DNA of 64,000 nt from Lewinellaceae bacterium (GTDB lineage Bacteria; Bacteroidota; Bacteroidia; Chitinophagales; Saprospiraceae). Of the stretch, positions 29,301 through 37,701 are shown in pieces. A model generated the notes under the pieces. The model worked only from the letters and a program-made list of their open reading frames with translations. It made no database searches and was not told where the DNA came from. Made by a program: the position numbers and the translations under genes. The stretch covers positions 140,727-204,726 of the forward strand of contig JACJYH010000007.1 of NCBI GenBank assembly GCA_020636195.1, written 5' to 3'. Positions within the stretch are counted from its first letter, which is position 1; the number at the start of each line of letters is the position of its first letter.

Positions 29301-29465
29301 TGATGGTGCTTGGGTGATGACAATGACTTGATTGCTCGTAATATCCGGAACGGCATCTATGGGAAGTTTTTGCAATTCAAATATTCCAAATACGATCAAT
29401 GTCAATGTGAATAAACCTATTATAAGCTTATTGTGGATTGAAAAATGTATGATGTGTTTTAACAT
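26307..29465 (-). CDS. czcA: Heavy-metal efflux RND pump, CzcA type
   Basis: The 1052-residue inner-membrane pump uses proton influx to expel metal ions. It has the RND plan: helix 1 (about 12-30), a periplasmic porter domain, helices 2-6 (about 340-530), a second porter domain, and helices 7-12 (about 870-1035). The helix-4 motif reads DFGLIVDGAVIIVE, which is the DFG-X3-DGAV-X3-E signature of the HME1 group (Zn, Co, Ni, Cd) and not the Cu/Ag CusA version. Export of divalent cations is therefore the better guess; the gene symbol is by family. It is first in the order pump-channel-adaptor, after a small conserved protein 142 bp upstream. Confidence 0.93.
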   Translation of the reverse strand: MLKHIIHFSIHNKLIIGLFTLTLIVFGIFELQKLPIDAVPDITSNQVIVITQAPSYSALDIERLVTFPIEIANSNIPGLKEIRSFSRFGLSLVTMVFEDNIDIYWARQQVGERLNQISAEIPESIGTPELGPVATGLGEIYQYVVKPKPGYEHKYDAMSLRTIQDWNIRRQLLGVKGIAEVSSFGGKLKQFHVVIDPKKLNATGITLFDVYNALAANNQNTGGSYIEKNATAIFIRTEGLVGSKEDILNIPLKSLKGTPLLLKDVADVVEGHATRYGAVTYNDQGEVAGAVVMMVKGANSNEVIKNVKDRIEQIRPTLPEGVEIEPFLDRTKMVNNAINTVKTNLLEGALIVLFILVLFLGNFRAGLIVASVIPLAMLFAVIMMNLFGVSGNLMSLGALDFGLIVDGAVIIVEAVMHQLSHSKQFKELTRLNDKQMDGVVEQSASKMMNSAVFGQIIILIVYLPLFTLEGIEGKMFTPMAQTVSFALIGAFILSLTYIPMVSALTMTKTLKTKDNFSDIIMEKVGTLFKNSLSLFLKIPKLTLVATVGLFLISIFILSKLGGEFIPALEEGDFAVDTRVLIGSNLNTTVEFTQKAAKVLLDEYPEVEKIVTKIGSGEVPTDPMPMEASDMMVILKPKKEWTSAHTFDDLAAKMGQSLTAVPGITAGFQYPVQMRFNELMTGARQDVVCKIFGENLDTLTKYVAMVGEIIKTVEGTQDLYLEPITGVPQVVVQYDRRAIARYNISIDEINTAINMSFAGQRAGAVYEGEKRFDLLIKLDSDLRESIADVQNLLIPLRNGEYIPLNLLAKAELKDSPNQIQREDAKRRIIVGFNVRGRDVQSIVDEIKSKVGHDIHLPSGYSITYGGSFENLEKAKNRLMLAIPISLGLIFLLLYFAFKSLKMGLLIFTAIPLSAIGGILALWTRGMPFSISAGIGFIALFGVAVLNGIVLIAEFNRLKQEGMKDIRQVVITGTSIRLRPVLMTAFVASLGFLPMALSNGAGAEVQRPLATVVIGGLVVATFLTLVILPIVYIMFDTKSKKGIHHPKNDAHSTI

Positions 29466-29500
29466 TTCAAAATATTGGTATTAAGTGTCCATTTAAGAAG

Positions 29501-29548
29501 ATGTACTATCCCTTTGAAAGTATAAAGAAATTAATAAAGGGAATACAT
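29501..29548 (-). promoter_or_regulatory. Hairpin in the leader of the RND pump gene
   Basis: ATGTA/TACAT (29501-29505 with 29544-29548) continue into TCCCTTT/AAAGGGA (29509-29515 with 29536-29542), giving a 12-bp interrupted stem. It lies 36 bp before the pump start, between it and the small upstream gene, and may modulate translation or partly terminate. Confidence 0.4.
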
Positions 29549-29607
29549 CATAAACCAAACTTTCTTTCAGATATATCCGAAAAAAGTTTACAAATAACAA
29601 AAATCAC

Positions 29608-29997
29608 TTAAACCAATTGGGGCGGTCGAAATACACCTAATTGAAGAAGATTTGAAAAAGGTTTTTCTGCACTTTCTGTTATTGAATCAAAGAAGAAAAT
29701 CTCTGATACATGTGTGAGTTCAAAAACAGGAGAATCTTGAATGATAAAAATCGGCATTTGACTAAAATCAACAGACTTAAAAGGAAGTTGTCTGTCTTGT
29801 AAATAATCGTCGTCGATGACGGGATTAGCCAAATAGTGCATGCTAATAAATTCAGAAATAGACATGCCTTCTCCTTCAGAAACGTGGTTGGTAAAATGTA
29901 CAAATAATAAAGGAAGCTTGACCATTTCTTTCATAGGAGAAATGGAAGTCAGCTGGAGGAAAATTAAAAATTTTGCCAACGTCGGCCTCATAGACAT
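29608..29997 (-). CDS. Small conserved protein of Bacteroidota metal-efflux operons
   Basis: The 129-residue protein has a hydrophobic N-terminal stretch (about 5-34, probable signal or anchor), then HFTNHVSEGEGMSISEFI, SMHYLANPVIDDDYLQDRQ and LPFKSVDF. The HY....DDDY..D..LPFK block recalls a small protein that commonly stands upstream of CzcA/CusA genes in Bacteroidota. His and acidic residues suggest metal contact, which is inference. It precedes the RND pump gene by 142 bp on the same strand and two overlapping frames are shadows. No function has been assigned to the family as far as I know. Confidence 0.72.
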   Translation of the reverse strand: MSMRPTLAKFLIFLQLTSISPMKEMVKLPLLFVHFTNHVSEGEGMSISEFISMHYLANPVIDDDYLQDRQLPFKSVDFSQMPIFIIQDSPVFELTHVSEIFFFDSITESAEKPFSNLLQLGVFRPPQLV

Positions 29998-30125
29998 TAT
30001 TGAAAAGTCTTACAGAAAACCGATAAAATTACTTTTTGTTTAGAACTTCTTACAAAAATTTTGCATTCGGATCGGTGCTATTCTTTGGCATTATCTAATC
30101 ATACACCGGAAGAACCCTCGCTAAC

Positions 30126-30938
30126 CTACAAATTTGTGGTTTTTACGATTTTTTTCGTAAATATTTCATTTGTTGAGGTTTCTATGGTCAGGTAATAATT
30201 GCCTGCCGATAATTCAGATAAATCTAATTGTCTTGTGTTTCCCACAACTTTTTTCACCATACTTCCCTTTGCATCACGGATGGTCAGTCTTCGAATTTCC
30301 GCACCACCTTGAATAGTGATCATTCCTGATGTGGGATTTGGTAAAATCTGAAATGTATAATCAATCACATCAGTATCTATGCCGGATCTGATATCTAAGT
30401 GCATGCCATCCACTATGACTTCTGAGTACCCTTCATATCCTAGACTTGTTATTTTTGTAGCTGCAAATATTTCCACTTTTACGCTATCATTATTGACCAA
30501 TTTGAATGGAAGTTGTGCCTGTTCAATTTGTGTTGTCATTGTTTCTGATGTCCATGTGCCGATGCGTTTGTAGTCAGCTCCTTCAAACTGTGATACGATC
30601 ACAAGGATACTACCTTCGGAAACAATCAAGTCAATTCTGTAAGATAATTCCAAAAAATTATATTGGGCATTGGGTAAAAATGTACAGTACGCATAACCCG
30701 GTGCTTTCCCTTCAAAAGATGGGCCATTTGATTTGACCTTCATAGCGAAATTGCCTTCAGTTAAGTAATCCACTTTCGATACAGAGGTGAAATTTGTAGA
30801 ATAATTATTTGTGTGCCAGAATTCCGGTGTTTCAAAATTATTTTCAATTACCCAGTTTTCAAATGAAGCATTGGGAATCTGAGCATGTATAGACATCGCA
30901 ACAAAAAAAGATAAAAAGATGATGATGGGTGTTTTCAT
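30126..30938 (-). CDS. T9SS-exported protein with PCMD-like N-terminal domain
   Basis: The 270-residue protein has a signal peptide (1-19, ending SIHAQ), a carbohydrate-binding-like beta-sandwich domain that begins IPNASFENWVIENNFETPEF, the common opening of Bacteroidota 'NGSFE.W' domains, and a type A T9SS sorting domain (about 195-270: FQILPNPTSGMITIQG, LTIRDAKGSMVKKV, LSAGNYYLTIETS). The partner or ligand is unknown. It is upstream of the small metal-operon protein by about 130 bp and could be the first gene of that unit, though the gap makes separate transcription likelier. Confidence 0.82.
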   Translation of the reverse strand: MKTPIIIFLSFFVAMSIHAQIPNASFENWVIENNFETPEFWHTNNYSTNFTSVSKVDYLTEGNFAMKVKSNGPSFEGKAPGYAYCTFLPNAQYNFLELSYRIDLIVSEGSILVIVSQFEGADYKRIGTWTSETMTTQIEQAQLPFKLVNNDSVKVEIFAATKITSLGYEGYSEVIVDGMHLDIRSGIDTDVIDYTFQILPNPTSGMITIQGGAEIRRLTIRDAKGSMVKKVVGNTRQLDLSELSAGNYYLTIETSTNEIFTKKIVKTTNL

Positions 30939-31047
30939 AATTTGATGAATTTCAAAAATGTTAGTATTATCGTTGAATAAATGTCTTATTTTTGATCATG
31001 TATGAATTTGGAAGGACAAAAAATTTATTTCCAAGTTTATAACGTAA

Positions 31048-31055
31048 CAAAGATA
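31048..31055 (-). promoter_or_regulatory. Candidate -7 element of the 30.1-kb T9SS gene
   Basis: TATCTTTG on the minus strand matches TAnnTTTG. It is 110 bp before the ATG at 30938. No TTTG at the right distance was found. Confidence 0.4.
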
Positions 31056-31262
31056 CAAATATTCTTTGATTTTGAATAAAAAACTTCATTCAAATGCTTT
31101 GTTTATAACAATTTATAATCTATAATTTGAGATATTGATGATAAGAGAAAAAATGCCCATGAAAATGATTGAAATGACTCGTGAAAATTGTGTGACCGTC
31201 CACAGACATGTTAAATTGAAATCAACTGTGCATCGACACTTTCTTTCATTAAAAAAATTCAA

Positions 31263-31275
31263 GGGCGTAGCCCTG
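31263..31275. repeat. Small GC-rich inverted repeat, REP-like
   Basis: AGGGC (31263-31267) and GCCCT (31271-31275) form a perfect 5-bp stem with a GTA loop, followed by TGA. Similar 'GGGC..GCCC' units occur as dispersed palindromes in Bacteroidota genomes; only one copy is in this window. Confidence 0.3.
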
Positions 31276-31426
31276 ATATGTTTATTTTTGAACCAAACCC
31301 CAAATAATAATCATTGTAAATAATGGATTTTCTGTTGTGTGAATGTTGAGAAAGAAGATATCTTAGGATGGTCTACTAAATGCAATTCGTTATCCAACAC
31401 AAGCATCATCCATTATACTTCCACCA

Positions 31427-33235
31427 TCACCGCTTCACTACCTTGCCTTCTCTTATTTGAACACCTTTATCTGTAAAGTGCCACAGATAGATGCCGGAAG
31501 GCAGCGACTGCATATCTATGCTGTTCTGTCCGTAATAGAGACGTTGCGTCATCACAGGGCGACCCGAGATGTCATAGAAACTGATCTCTCCATGTGCGGG
31601 CACATACTCTCCAAAGGTGACGAGGAGATAGTCCTCCACCGGATTCGGAAAGGTGGTGATATCTGCTTTTCTTGCGGAGATGTCTGTGCTGCTGCTAGTC
31701 CCAAGGGCGATGTCACGGCATGAGGTGTTGCTGCTGTTCTCGTTGCTGACGGTGAGACAGACGTGATAGACGCCCTGATGTGGGAAAGTATGGTATGGAC
31801 TTTTCGTTGATTCCTGTGGGCTGCCATCACCGAAGTTCCAGCTCCATGACTCCGGCCGGAAATAGCTCAAGTCCGTAAACCGCAGTCGCAGATAGTCGAG
31901 GCTATCCGGCTCGTAGCGGAACTTCGCCACAGGGTGGTTGTCCAAACCGAGAGTATCACACGGTGATCCATCTAAAGGGCCGAGGCGGTAATGTGGGAAG
32001 TTGGGCATAGACCATGGGTTATTCGGGATGCGGAGGGCATGCTGTCGGAAGGAGCAAGCATCTCCCGGCTCATCAGGATAGTCCAAGATGTGCAGGTGTC
32101 CTGCACTGGCTGCTCCGGAAACATTGTACAAGCGCCCATCAGGCCCATAACCCCAAAAACCAAACTGTGACGTTCTGAAATTGGGATTATCGCCATCATA
32201 AAAGCCATCGTACGTTGCTATATGGATGCGTGGTTTGTGCAAATCTGACATATCATATTGATATAGGTCATTCATATTGTTGACATAGAGATACCTATCA
32301 TTAGGAGAAAAGGCGACGCTTTGTCCTACGCTCGCTTCGGGTATCACCAAGGTATCAAAAAAAGGATTTGATAACAAGCCCGTACAACGATCAAAATCAA
32401 AGATGGACACAACCCCTATACTGTCCCAGTAACGCCCATCACATACCGCATACTTATCTCCTGCGTGTGAAAATGTAGCATTCCCTGCGCTCAGTACCGG
32501 ATTATATTTCCCAATGGCTTGGGTGTGTATGGCATGCACTCCGGAAGGGTCTAATAAAAATGTATAATACGTGACCCCTTCTGAGTCCAATACAATAATC
32601 CACCAGTCACGTCCATTCGCATGTCGACAAGCTTGGAGCTGAAAACCTTTGATTTGGGCTTTAAATAAAACATTATCCTTCGAAACCACACAACCCTTTC
32701 CAGAATTACATCCTCTCTCAATGATGGCATACCATACTGCAAATGATCCCATTGATCCAAAATCAACTGCTTGGTTAAAATCATACAGTAGTTCCTTTCC
32801 ATCTTGTACCATAGGTAACATGATATTTCCTTGAAACTGAGAAAAACCAAATACATCTCCAGTAGAAGGATGCACTTTTCCACTCCAATAATTATTATAA
32901 TTAATTGTATCACCGCCTTGTAGGGGTAGGTCATCGGCACCAAATACCTGCATACCATTGGTATAACACACTAATTCTCCCCTGTCATCACTATAATTGG
33001 TATTGGTAGCATCAAATATAAACCTACGGTAGGGATAGTAGTCTATCGTCATAGGGTCTGATGTGAAATTTAATGTAAAAGGCCAAAATCTTTTATTAAT
33101 GCTATCCTTAAGAATCATATCAATGGTACTGGTTGCATGGCTACCCATCACCCAGTTGTAGTCATTTTTTTGAGCACTGAGTTGTAGGCAAACAAAGAAG
33201 ACATAAGCCAATATTTGATATCTAATAGGTGTCAT
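31427..33235 (-). CDS. T9SS-exported protein with PKD domain
   Basis: From the ATG at 33235 the protein has 602 residues: a signal peptide (MTPIRYQILAYVFFVCLQLSAQ region), a long beta-propeller-like body with repeated 'D..R..' and YVNNMNDLYQYDM blades, a PKD domain (FRPESWSWNFGDGSPQES, HTFPHQGVYHVCLTVSN) and a type A T9SS sorting domain (TTFPNPVEDYLLVTF, FYDISGRPVMTQ, LPSGIYLWHF). The frame is open 19 codons further (to 33292), but those codons run through the terminator hairpin of the gene upstream, so the inner start is used. The 3' third has about 50-55% G+C by hand count, against about 25-35% in the 5' third. Confidence 0.85.
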   Translation of the reverse strand: MTPIRYQILAYVFFVCLQLSAQKNDYNWVMGSHATSTIDMILKDSINKRFWPFTLNFTSDPMTIDYYPYRRFIFDATNTNYSDDRGELVCYTNGMQVFGADDLPLQGGDTINYNNYWSGKVHPSTGDVFGFSQFQGNIMLPMVQDGKELLYDFNQAVDFGSMGSFAVWYAIIERGCNSGKGCVVSKDNVLFKAQIKGFQLQACRHANGRDWWIIVLDSEGVTYYTFLLDPSGVHAIHTQAIGKYNPVLSAGNATFSHAGDKYAVCDGRYWDSIGVVSIFDFDRCTGLLSNPFFDTLVIPEASVGQSVAFSPNDRYLYVNNMNDLYQYDMSDLHKPRIHIATYDGFYDGDNPNFRTSQFGFWGYGPDGRLYNVSGAASAGHLHILDYPDEPGDACSFRQHALRIPNNPWSMPNFPHYRLGPLDGSPCDTLGLDNHPVAKFRYEPDSLDYLRLRFTDLSYFRPESWSWNFGDGSPQESTKSPYHTFPHQGVYHVCLTVSNENSSNTSCRDIALGTSSSTDISARKADITTFPNPVEDYLLVTFGEYVPAHGEISFYDISGRPVMTQRLYYGQNSIDMQSLPSGIYLWHFTDKGVQIREGKVVKR

Positions 33236-33260
33236 AATGGTCAATAATTTAATGATACAT

Positions 33261-33292
33261 AAAAAAGATGGTCGGGATAAAATCCCGACCAT
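33261..33292 (-). terminator. Intrinsic terminator after the 33.3-kb T9SS gene
   Basis: On the minus strand a perfect 11-bp stem, ATGGTCGGGAT / ATCCCGACCAT (33268-33278 with 33282-33292) with a 3-base loop, is followed by C and six T residues (33266-33261). It lies 14 bp after the stop codon at 33307. It separates the two T9SS genes and shows that the next coding start is at 33235. Confidence 0.85.
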
Positions 33293-33306
33293 TCCTATCT
33301 TAACTA

Positions 33307-36300
33307 TTATTCAATTTTTATCAGTTTACTGACAGTCGCTTCGGACTTAGCATTGATTAGGGTGACGAGATATACACCAGTAGGCAATTCGGATATATCA
33401 AATTCGTGTATATCACTTCCATTGATACTTTTCAAGACATTTCCTGTGGCATCGCCGACAGTAATATGGATGATCTCAGTGGAGGTAGTGATCATTACCT
33501 TACCTGTCGTAGGATTTGGAGACAACTGCACAGACACCTGATTGATCTCTGTTCTCTTCCTATTTTCCAACTGTACAGGACATAGGTCATCATCATTATA
33601 ATAGGCTTCGTATCCCAAACCTGCTAACATATTGCGTGCCAACACCACTGTCTCCTTATACAGGGGCTCACATAATCCTGCAAGTTGCTGTAGAGCACCT
33701 AAATGGTGATCTATGACATATATATCCCCATACATCAGTTGATCTAAGTAGATGGAGGCATATTCTTGTGCAACTGCTGTGTATGGTTTATCATGTGGAA
33801 GGGAGCCCACTTGTGACTTCAAGGTTTGTAATTCCTGCATTCTCCTATTCTCGAAGGTAGATTCTACCGGACCGGTAGGTAAGATGGACTCTGAAATAGA
33901 GTTTCTGATCGCATCCATAGCATCTGATAGTGTTGCTTTCGGTTCTATCAGGTATTGGTTCCAGGTGGCTTCAAGAGTTTCGAGCTTTCCTTGCAGTTCT
34001 GATTGACTGGCATTCACTACTGATATTTCAGACTCTACAGGTGTGATTGCTGCTGCTATGGCTTTATAAAAATCTTCGTATGCATGCACATCTTCCGGAA
34101 CTGAGGTATAAAAATCATTCAACCGCTCCGAAGCAGTCAAAAACTGTGGATACATGGTCAAATAACCGTACAGCCATCTGTCCTTTGCCCAGATTGAGGG
34201 TTCTCTGTATGATTCGGTTACGATGTGGTCATCTTCCAGCATTTCCTCCAACACTTGGATGTTTTCACTACTTGGGGTACTACTTCCTGTAACGCCTTCT
34301 AATGGCAGCACACACGCACCTTCACAAGCATAATTGGCATAATTTGGACTTTCTTTGAACCAAACGTGTGGACTTTGAACCGGCCAGAACGATCTCAAAG
34401 AATTGTTTTGGGCTTCATTTGCAAAAAAAGTGTTATAGATTGTATTTATTCCGTTATATGCTGCAACTCTTGATACACCAGTCCAATTATTGCCGTAATC
34501 CGGTTGGTCACCAATACTACAATTCAATGCAAGGTGAAGTCCTTTTAAATTATCAAACATCTCGTTCTGCTTAAAGGTAGATTTGCCTATTTGAGCGCCT
34601 ACCAAATTAAAACCTGTATTGAACTCACTAACCATATTACAACAAATTGCATTATTTTGTACGTTAAGGATGCTGTTTATCCCTGATCGTAATCCTGGAG
34701 AAAAATTAAAGAACTCATTGTCTTTCACCACTGATTGATCCATATTTTGAAATGAAAATCCCTCATGTCCGGTTGTTACTACGGGTGATGGTGTGAAAAT
34801 GAAAAATTCATTCTCGTCTGTCAATTCCACCTTCTTATAATTGACCACTTGAACAGCACCATTAGAATGTTGTGTGGTAGGCCTCATAAAGAATTCATTA
34901 TTTTGAATGTGACCGGTACCACCTCTGCCCCAAAAACCGGGTGCATTTGCGATCAAATGAATTCCTGACGGATTTGGTTCATCATTGATTTCAGAAATGG
35001 TAAAAGTATTATCCTTTATTCTGAAATCATGACCGATATTGTACTTACAATACACCCCACTTTCGCTGCATATAAAATCATTTTCATCTTCAACGACCAA
35101 TTGGAGTGCATACAATTCATTGCGTTCTGCAAGGACTCCGTTTTTCAAATCATGGAAAATATTGTTGTTTTTAATGTGGAGGCCTTGTACAATGTTCTCA
35201 GTTCTGATTCCATTGTTACAATTAATAAATTTATTTTGTTCAAAAACAAATCCACCTACAATGCCTCCGCCTTGAATCATAACACCTGTACCTTTATCAT
35301 TCGTTGAAATATCCATATCCATTTTAATTATATTAGCAAGTGGAAAATTCTTTAAGGTATTATTTTTGATATTTACAAAATAGGCGCCTTTACAAATGAT
35401 ACCATTATTCATATTTTCAAATACATTCTCTAAATCATCCAATTTTCCAACATTTAGGCTAAAATTCCCTGAAAATCCGGTGAAATTTGGATTAAATTTT
35501 GCACCTCCTGAATAGATACCGCACAAATTTTTATTGGCATAGCTAGGCATTCCTGAATAACCAGGAAGTAATCCACCACCAGTAAAATGGTTCCCCACTA
35601 TTAAATGTGAAGGTGAAGATGTGAAGTACATGCCGACAAAGTTATTGCTGAACTCGACACTACGCGTTAAGAGATTCCCATCATTGTTCACATGAATGCC
35701 ATATAATGCATCCCTGATAGAACCTCCTAAGAAATTAGCAGTATGTCCCTGGGTTTCAATGCCCTGCCACATTTGCTCACAGCCATAAAAGTTGCATCCG
35801 TAAAATTCCGACACTCCTTTATAATATGGTGCTTGTGATGTTCCTGACGGGTTCAGAATGATTTTGGCTCCTTGATAGGCCACAAAGTCTGATTTTGTAA
35901 AACTTGTGGAAATATCGAAAATCAATGTGCCTGTGATATTGAAATGCATATCAGAATACACATTGACCACCGTAGGGTCAAATGGAATCCCTAAATTCGT
36001 AAATGCTTCCGACAGCCTAATCTCATCTAATTGCGCTGTAATGGTATATGAAGCTTGATTTGGCTCTCCTTGACACGCGGCAGCGCAACTAATATTGATG
36101 GTTTTCGTAATACTCGCTGTATCTCCACAAGCATTTGTGGCTACAAGTGTGACTTCATATGTACCGTCTGCTGTGTACGTATGGCTTATAGCGGGACTTG
36201 TTGAAGACATATTGGTTCCGTCACCAAAATTCCACGTATATGTGACATCCGATTGATATCCGACTACACTAAAAGAAACTTGACCTTGCCTATCTATACA

Positions 36301-37557
36301 CGCTATGCTATTAGTAAAGTCAGCAGTTGGCGCATCGCAGTTGCAATCGACCACAATAGTTTCAGTTACTTTCACTATTTCCCCACAGCCATTGTCCACC
36401 AATAGCTCTATGACATAGGTTCCATTGTTTGGAAAATTATAGATGAAAACACCCGCTACACCTACCAGTTGACCATTGACATACCATTGATAATCAATGT
36501 CCTCGCTTAATCCACTGGGCACAAATGTATAGCTTGGGCAATTATTAGTGATGCTTATGGTTGGAATAATAGGTGTACACTGTACTATCAATTCCTCACA
36601 CAGATGACCGCAACAACCATTGCTATCTATGATGTCAAGACATACATTGTACGTACCAGTTTGAGCATAAGTGTGGCTTGGGTTTGGTGCACTACTGGAT
36701 CCTCCGTCACCAAAATCCCAACTATAGCTTGAAAATGTAGAAACATTGGAACTATTTTGCACATCGAAATTATAATCCATTCCCGATGTGTTATTGATAA
36801 TTAAGTCTGTAAGTGCTGTAGTAGTACATGTTAATCTTACCTCATCTATGCCTAACACGGTTTGAGATGGATCATTTGGATTGTAATCCTTCATGGATCT
36901 CAAATATATGGTATTATAATTCGTATTTGACACCGTAAAATCCTGGGAAACAGCTTGCAAATTAAACCAATCTATTGTAGCGTGCATAATTGACTGAAAA
37001 TTCGACGGAATCCACCCGAGTGTAGGATTCAAACAATTTTGAGGTAAAGTGCTTGATTCCAATAGGTAAACATCCAAATAGGTGTATGAAGCAAATTCTT
37101 CACAAATCAATCTTGAATCAACGCTGATATTATATGTGACAAGGGGGTCATCACTCAGCGTTAATCCCTCTTGAGCAATACTTTCTAAGAAAACTTGTAC
37201 TGTAGCTCCTGGTCCTGATCTAAGACATGCCACTGTGCTTGTAGGATCAGGAATATAATAATCACAAATTGGACCGGATGGAGAATCTTGTAAGATATGG
37301 GGTGTGTTCTCTACTCCTCTCCAATCAGGGACATGCCCATCGCAAAAAGCATCATAACCATCATTAATTGTAGGGTCAATAAAAAAGTTAGGATTTTGAA
37401 TTAGATTATTTCCACATGCCTGTCCCCATCCTACATCTGTTTTCAGCATCAAGAAAAATAACAAGAGTGTAATAACCGTAACACGCTGATAACCAGCCGT
37501 GTGTGTGTGTGTGTGTGCTAAGGCCACACGCCCTCTTGTGAGCATTTTCTGTCTCAT
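33307..37557 (-). CDS. Large T9SS surface protein: PKD domains, parallel beta-helix, type A sorting domain
   Basis: The 1416-residue protein has an extended N terminus before its signal peptide (hydrophobic 27-40, cleavage near VGWGQA). A lectin-like domain follows (about 45-245), then three PKD or PKD-like domains (about 250-330 YSWDFGDGGSSS, 335-405 degenerate, 413-495 YTWNFGDGTNMSS). A right-handed beta-helix (about 530-1090) is rich in N.F..N..GI repeats with 'NNGI' and 'KNN' turns. A helical region (about 1130-1330) and a type A T9SS domain (about 1345-1416: VQLSPNPTTGKVMIT, LPTGVYLVTL) end the protein. The beta-helix suggests polysaccharide binding or cleavage. An (AC)9 tract lies between start and signal peptide. 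Confidence 0.88.
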   Translation of the reverse strand: MRQKMLTRGRVALAHTHTHTAGYQRVTVITLLLFFLMLKTDVGWGQACGNNLIQNPNFFIDPTINDGYDAFCDGHVPDWRGVENTPHILQDSPSGPICDYYIPDPTSTVACLRSGPGATVQVFLESIAQEGLTLSDDPLVTYNISVDSRLICEEFASYTYLDVYLLESSTLPQNCLNPTLGWIPSNFQSIMHATIDWFNLQAVSQDFTVSNTNYNTIYLRSMKDYNPNDPSQTVLGIDEVRLTCTTTALTDLIINNTSGMDYNFDVQNSSNVSTFSSYSWDFGDGGSSSAPNPSHTYAQTGTYNVCLDIIDSNGCCGHLCEELIVQCTPIIPTISITNNCPSYTFVPSGLSEDIDYQWYVNGQLVGVAGVFIYNFPNNGTYVIELLVDNGCGEIVKVTETIVVDCNCDAPTADFTNSIACIDRQGQVSFSVVGYQSDVTYTWNFGDGTNMSSTSPAISHTYTADGTYEVTLVATNACGDTASITKTINISCAAACQGEPNQASYTITAQLDEIRLSEAFTNLGIPFDPTVVNVYSDMHFNITGTLIFDISTSFTKSDFVAYQGAKIILNPSGTSQAPYYKGVSEFYGCNFYGCEQMWQGIETQGHTANFLGGSIRDALYGIHVNNDGNLLTRSVEFSNNFVGMYFTSSPSHLIVGNHFTGGGLLPGYSGMPSYANKNLCGIYSGGAKFNPNFTGFSGNFSLNVGKLDDLENVFENMNNGIICKGAYFVNIKNNTLKNFPLANIIKMDMDISTNDKGTGVMIQGGGIVGGFVFEQNKFINCNNGIRTENIVQGLHIKNNNIFHDLKNGVLAERNELYALQLVVEDENDFICSESGVYCKYNIGHDFRIKDNTFTISEINDEPNPSGIHLIANAPGFWGRGGTGHIQNNEFFMRPTTQHSNGAVQVVNYKKVELTDENEFFIFTPSPVVTTGHEGFSFQNMDQSVVKDNEFFNFSPGLRSGINSILNVQNNAICCNMVSEFNTGFNLVGAQIGKSTFKQNEMFDNLKGLHLALNCSIGDQPDYGNNWTGVSRVAAYNGINTIYNTFFANEAQNNSLRSFWPVQSPHVWFKESPNYANYACEGACVLPLEGVTGSSTPSSENIQVLEEMLEDDHIVTESYREPSIWAKDRWLYGYLTMYPQFLTASERLNDFYTSVPEDVHAYEDFYKAIAAAITPVESEISVVNASQSELQGKLETLEATWNQYLIEPKATLSDAMDAIRNSISESILPTGPVESTFENRRMQELQTLKSQVGSLPHDKPYTAVAQEYASIYLDQLMYGDIYVIDHHLGALQQLAGLCEPLYKETVVLARNMLAGLGYEAYYNDDDLCPVQLENRKRTEINQVSVQLSPNPTTGKVMITTSTEIIHITVGDATGNVLKSINGSDIHEFDISELPTGVYLVTLINAKSEATVSKLIKIE
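37499..37516. repeat. (AC)9 dinucleotide tract in the 5' coding region
   Basis: Nine GT units on the plus strand, (AC)9 on the coding strand, encode alternating His-Thr (HTHTHT) at about residues 15-20 of the T9SS surface protein. The tract is between the start codon and the signal peptide, so slippage would change frame before the export signal. Confidence 0.85.
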
Positions 37558-37701
37558 AAAATAAGTTTTTAGTTTCGATCCATACAGCTTTTAAAATAAG
37601 TACAACAGGCCTATAGTATTAACTAGTATCGGTTTAAGGAATGTCGGCGCTTTTTAAATCGTTGTAGATCAAAAGTTTAATTAATAATAAAAATATCGCA
37701 A

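Larger units (their letters stand above)
30939..31426. other. Intergenic region between two T9SS genes
   Basis: About 490 bp without a supported gene. It contains a TATCTTTG promoter element for the downstream gene (31048-31055) and a short GC-rich inverted repeat AGGGC-GTA-GCCCT (31263-31275) that stands out in AT-rich DNA. A 62-codon frame on the plus strand has no recognisable features. Confidence 0.5.

Noticed and set aside
31135..31323. 62-codon plus-strand frame in the T9SS spacer
   Set aside because: No domain, no promoter, and it contains the GC palindrome; composition fits non-coding DNA.
33236..33292. N-terminal extension of the 31.4-kb T9SS protein
   Set aside because: These 19 codons translate a perfect 11-bp terminator hairpin and its T run; the signal peptide starts at the inner ATG (33235).
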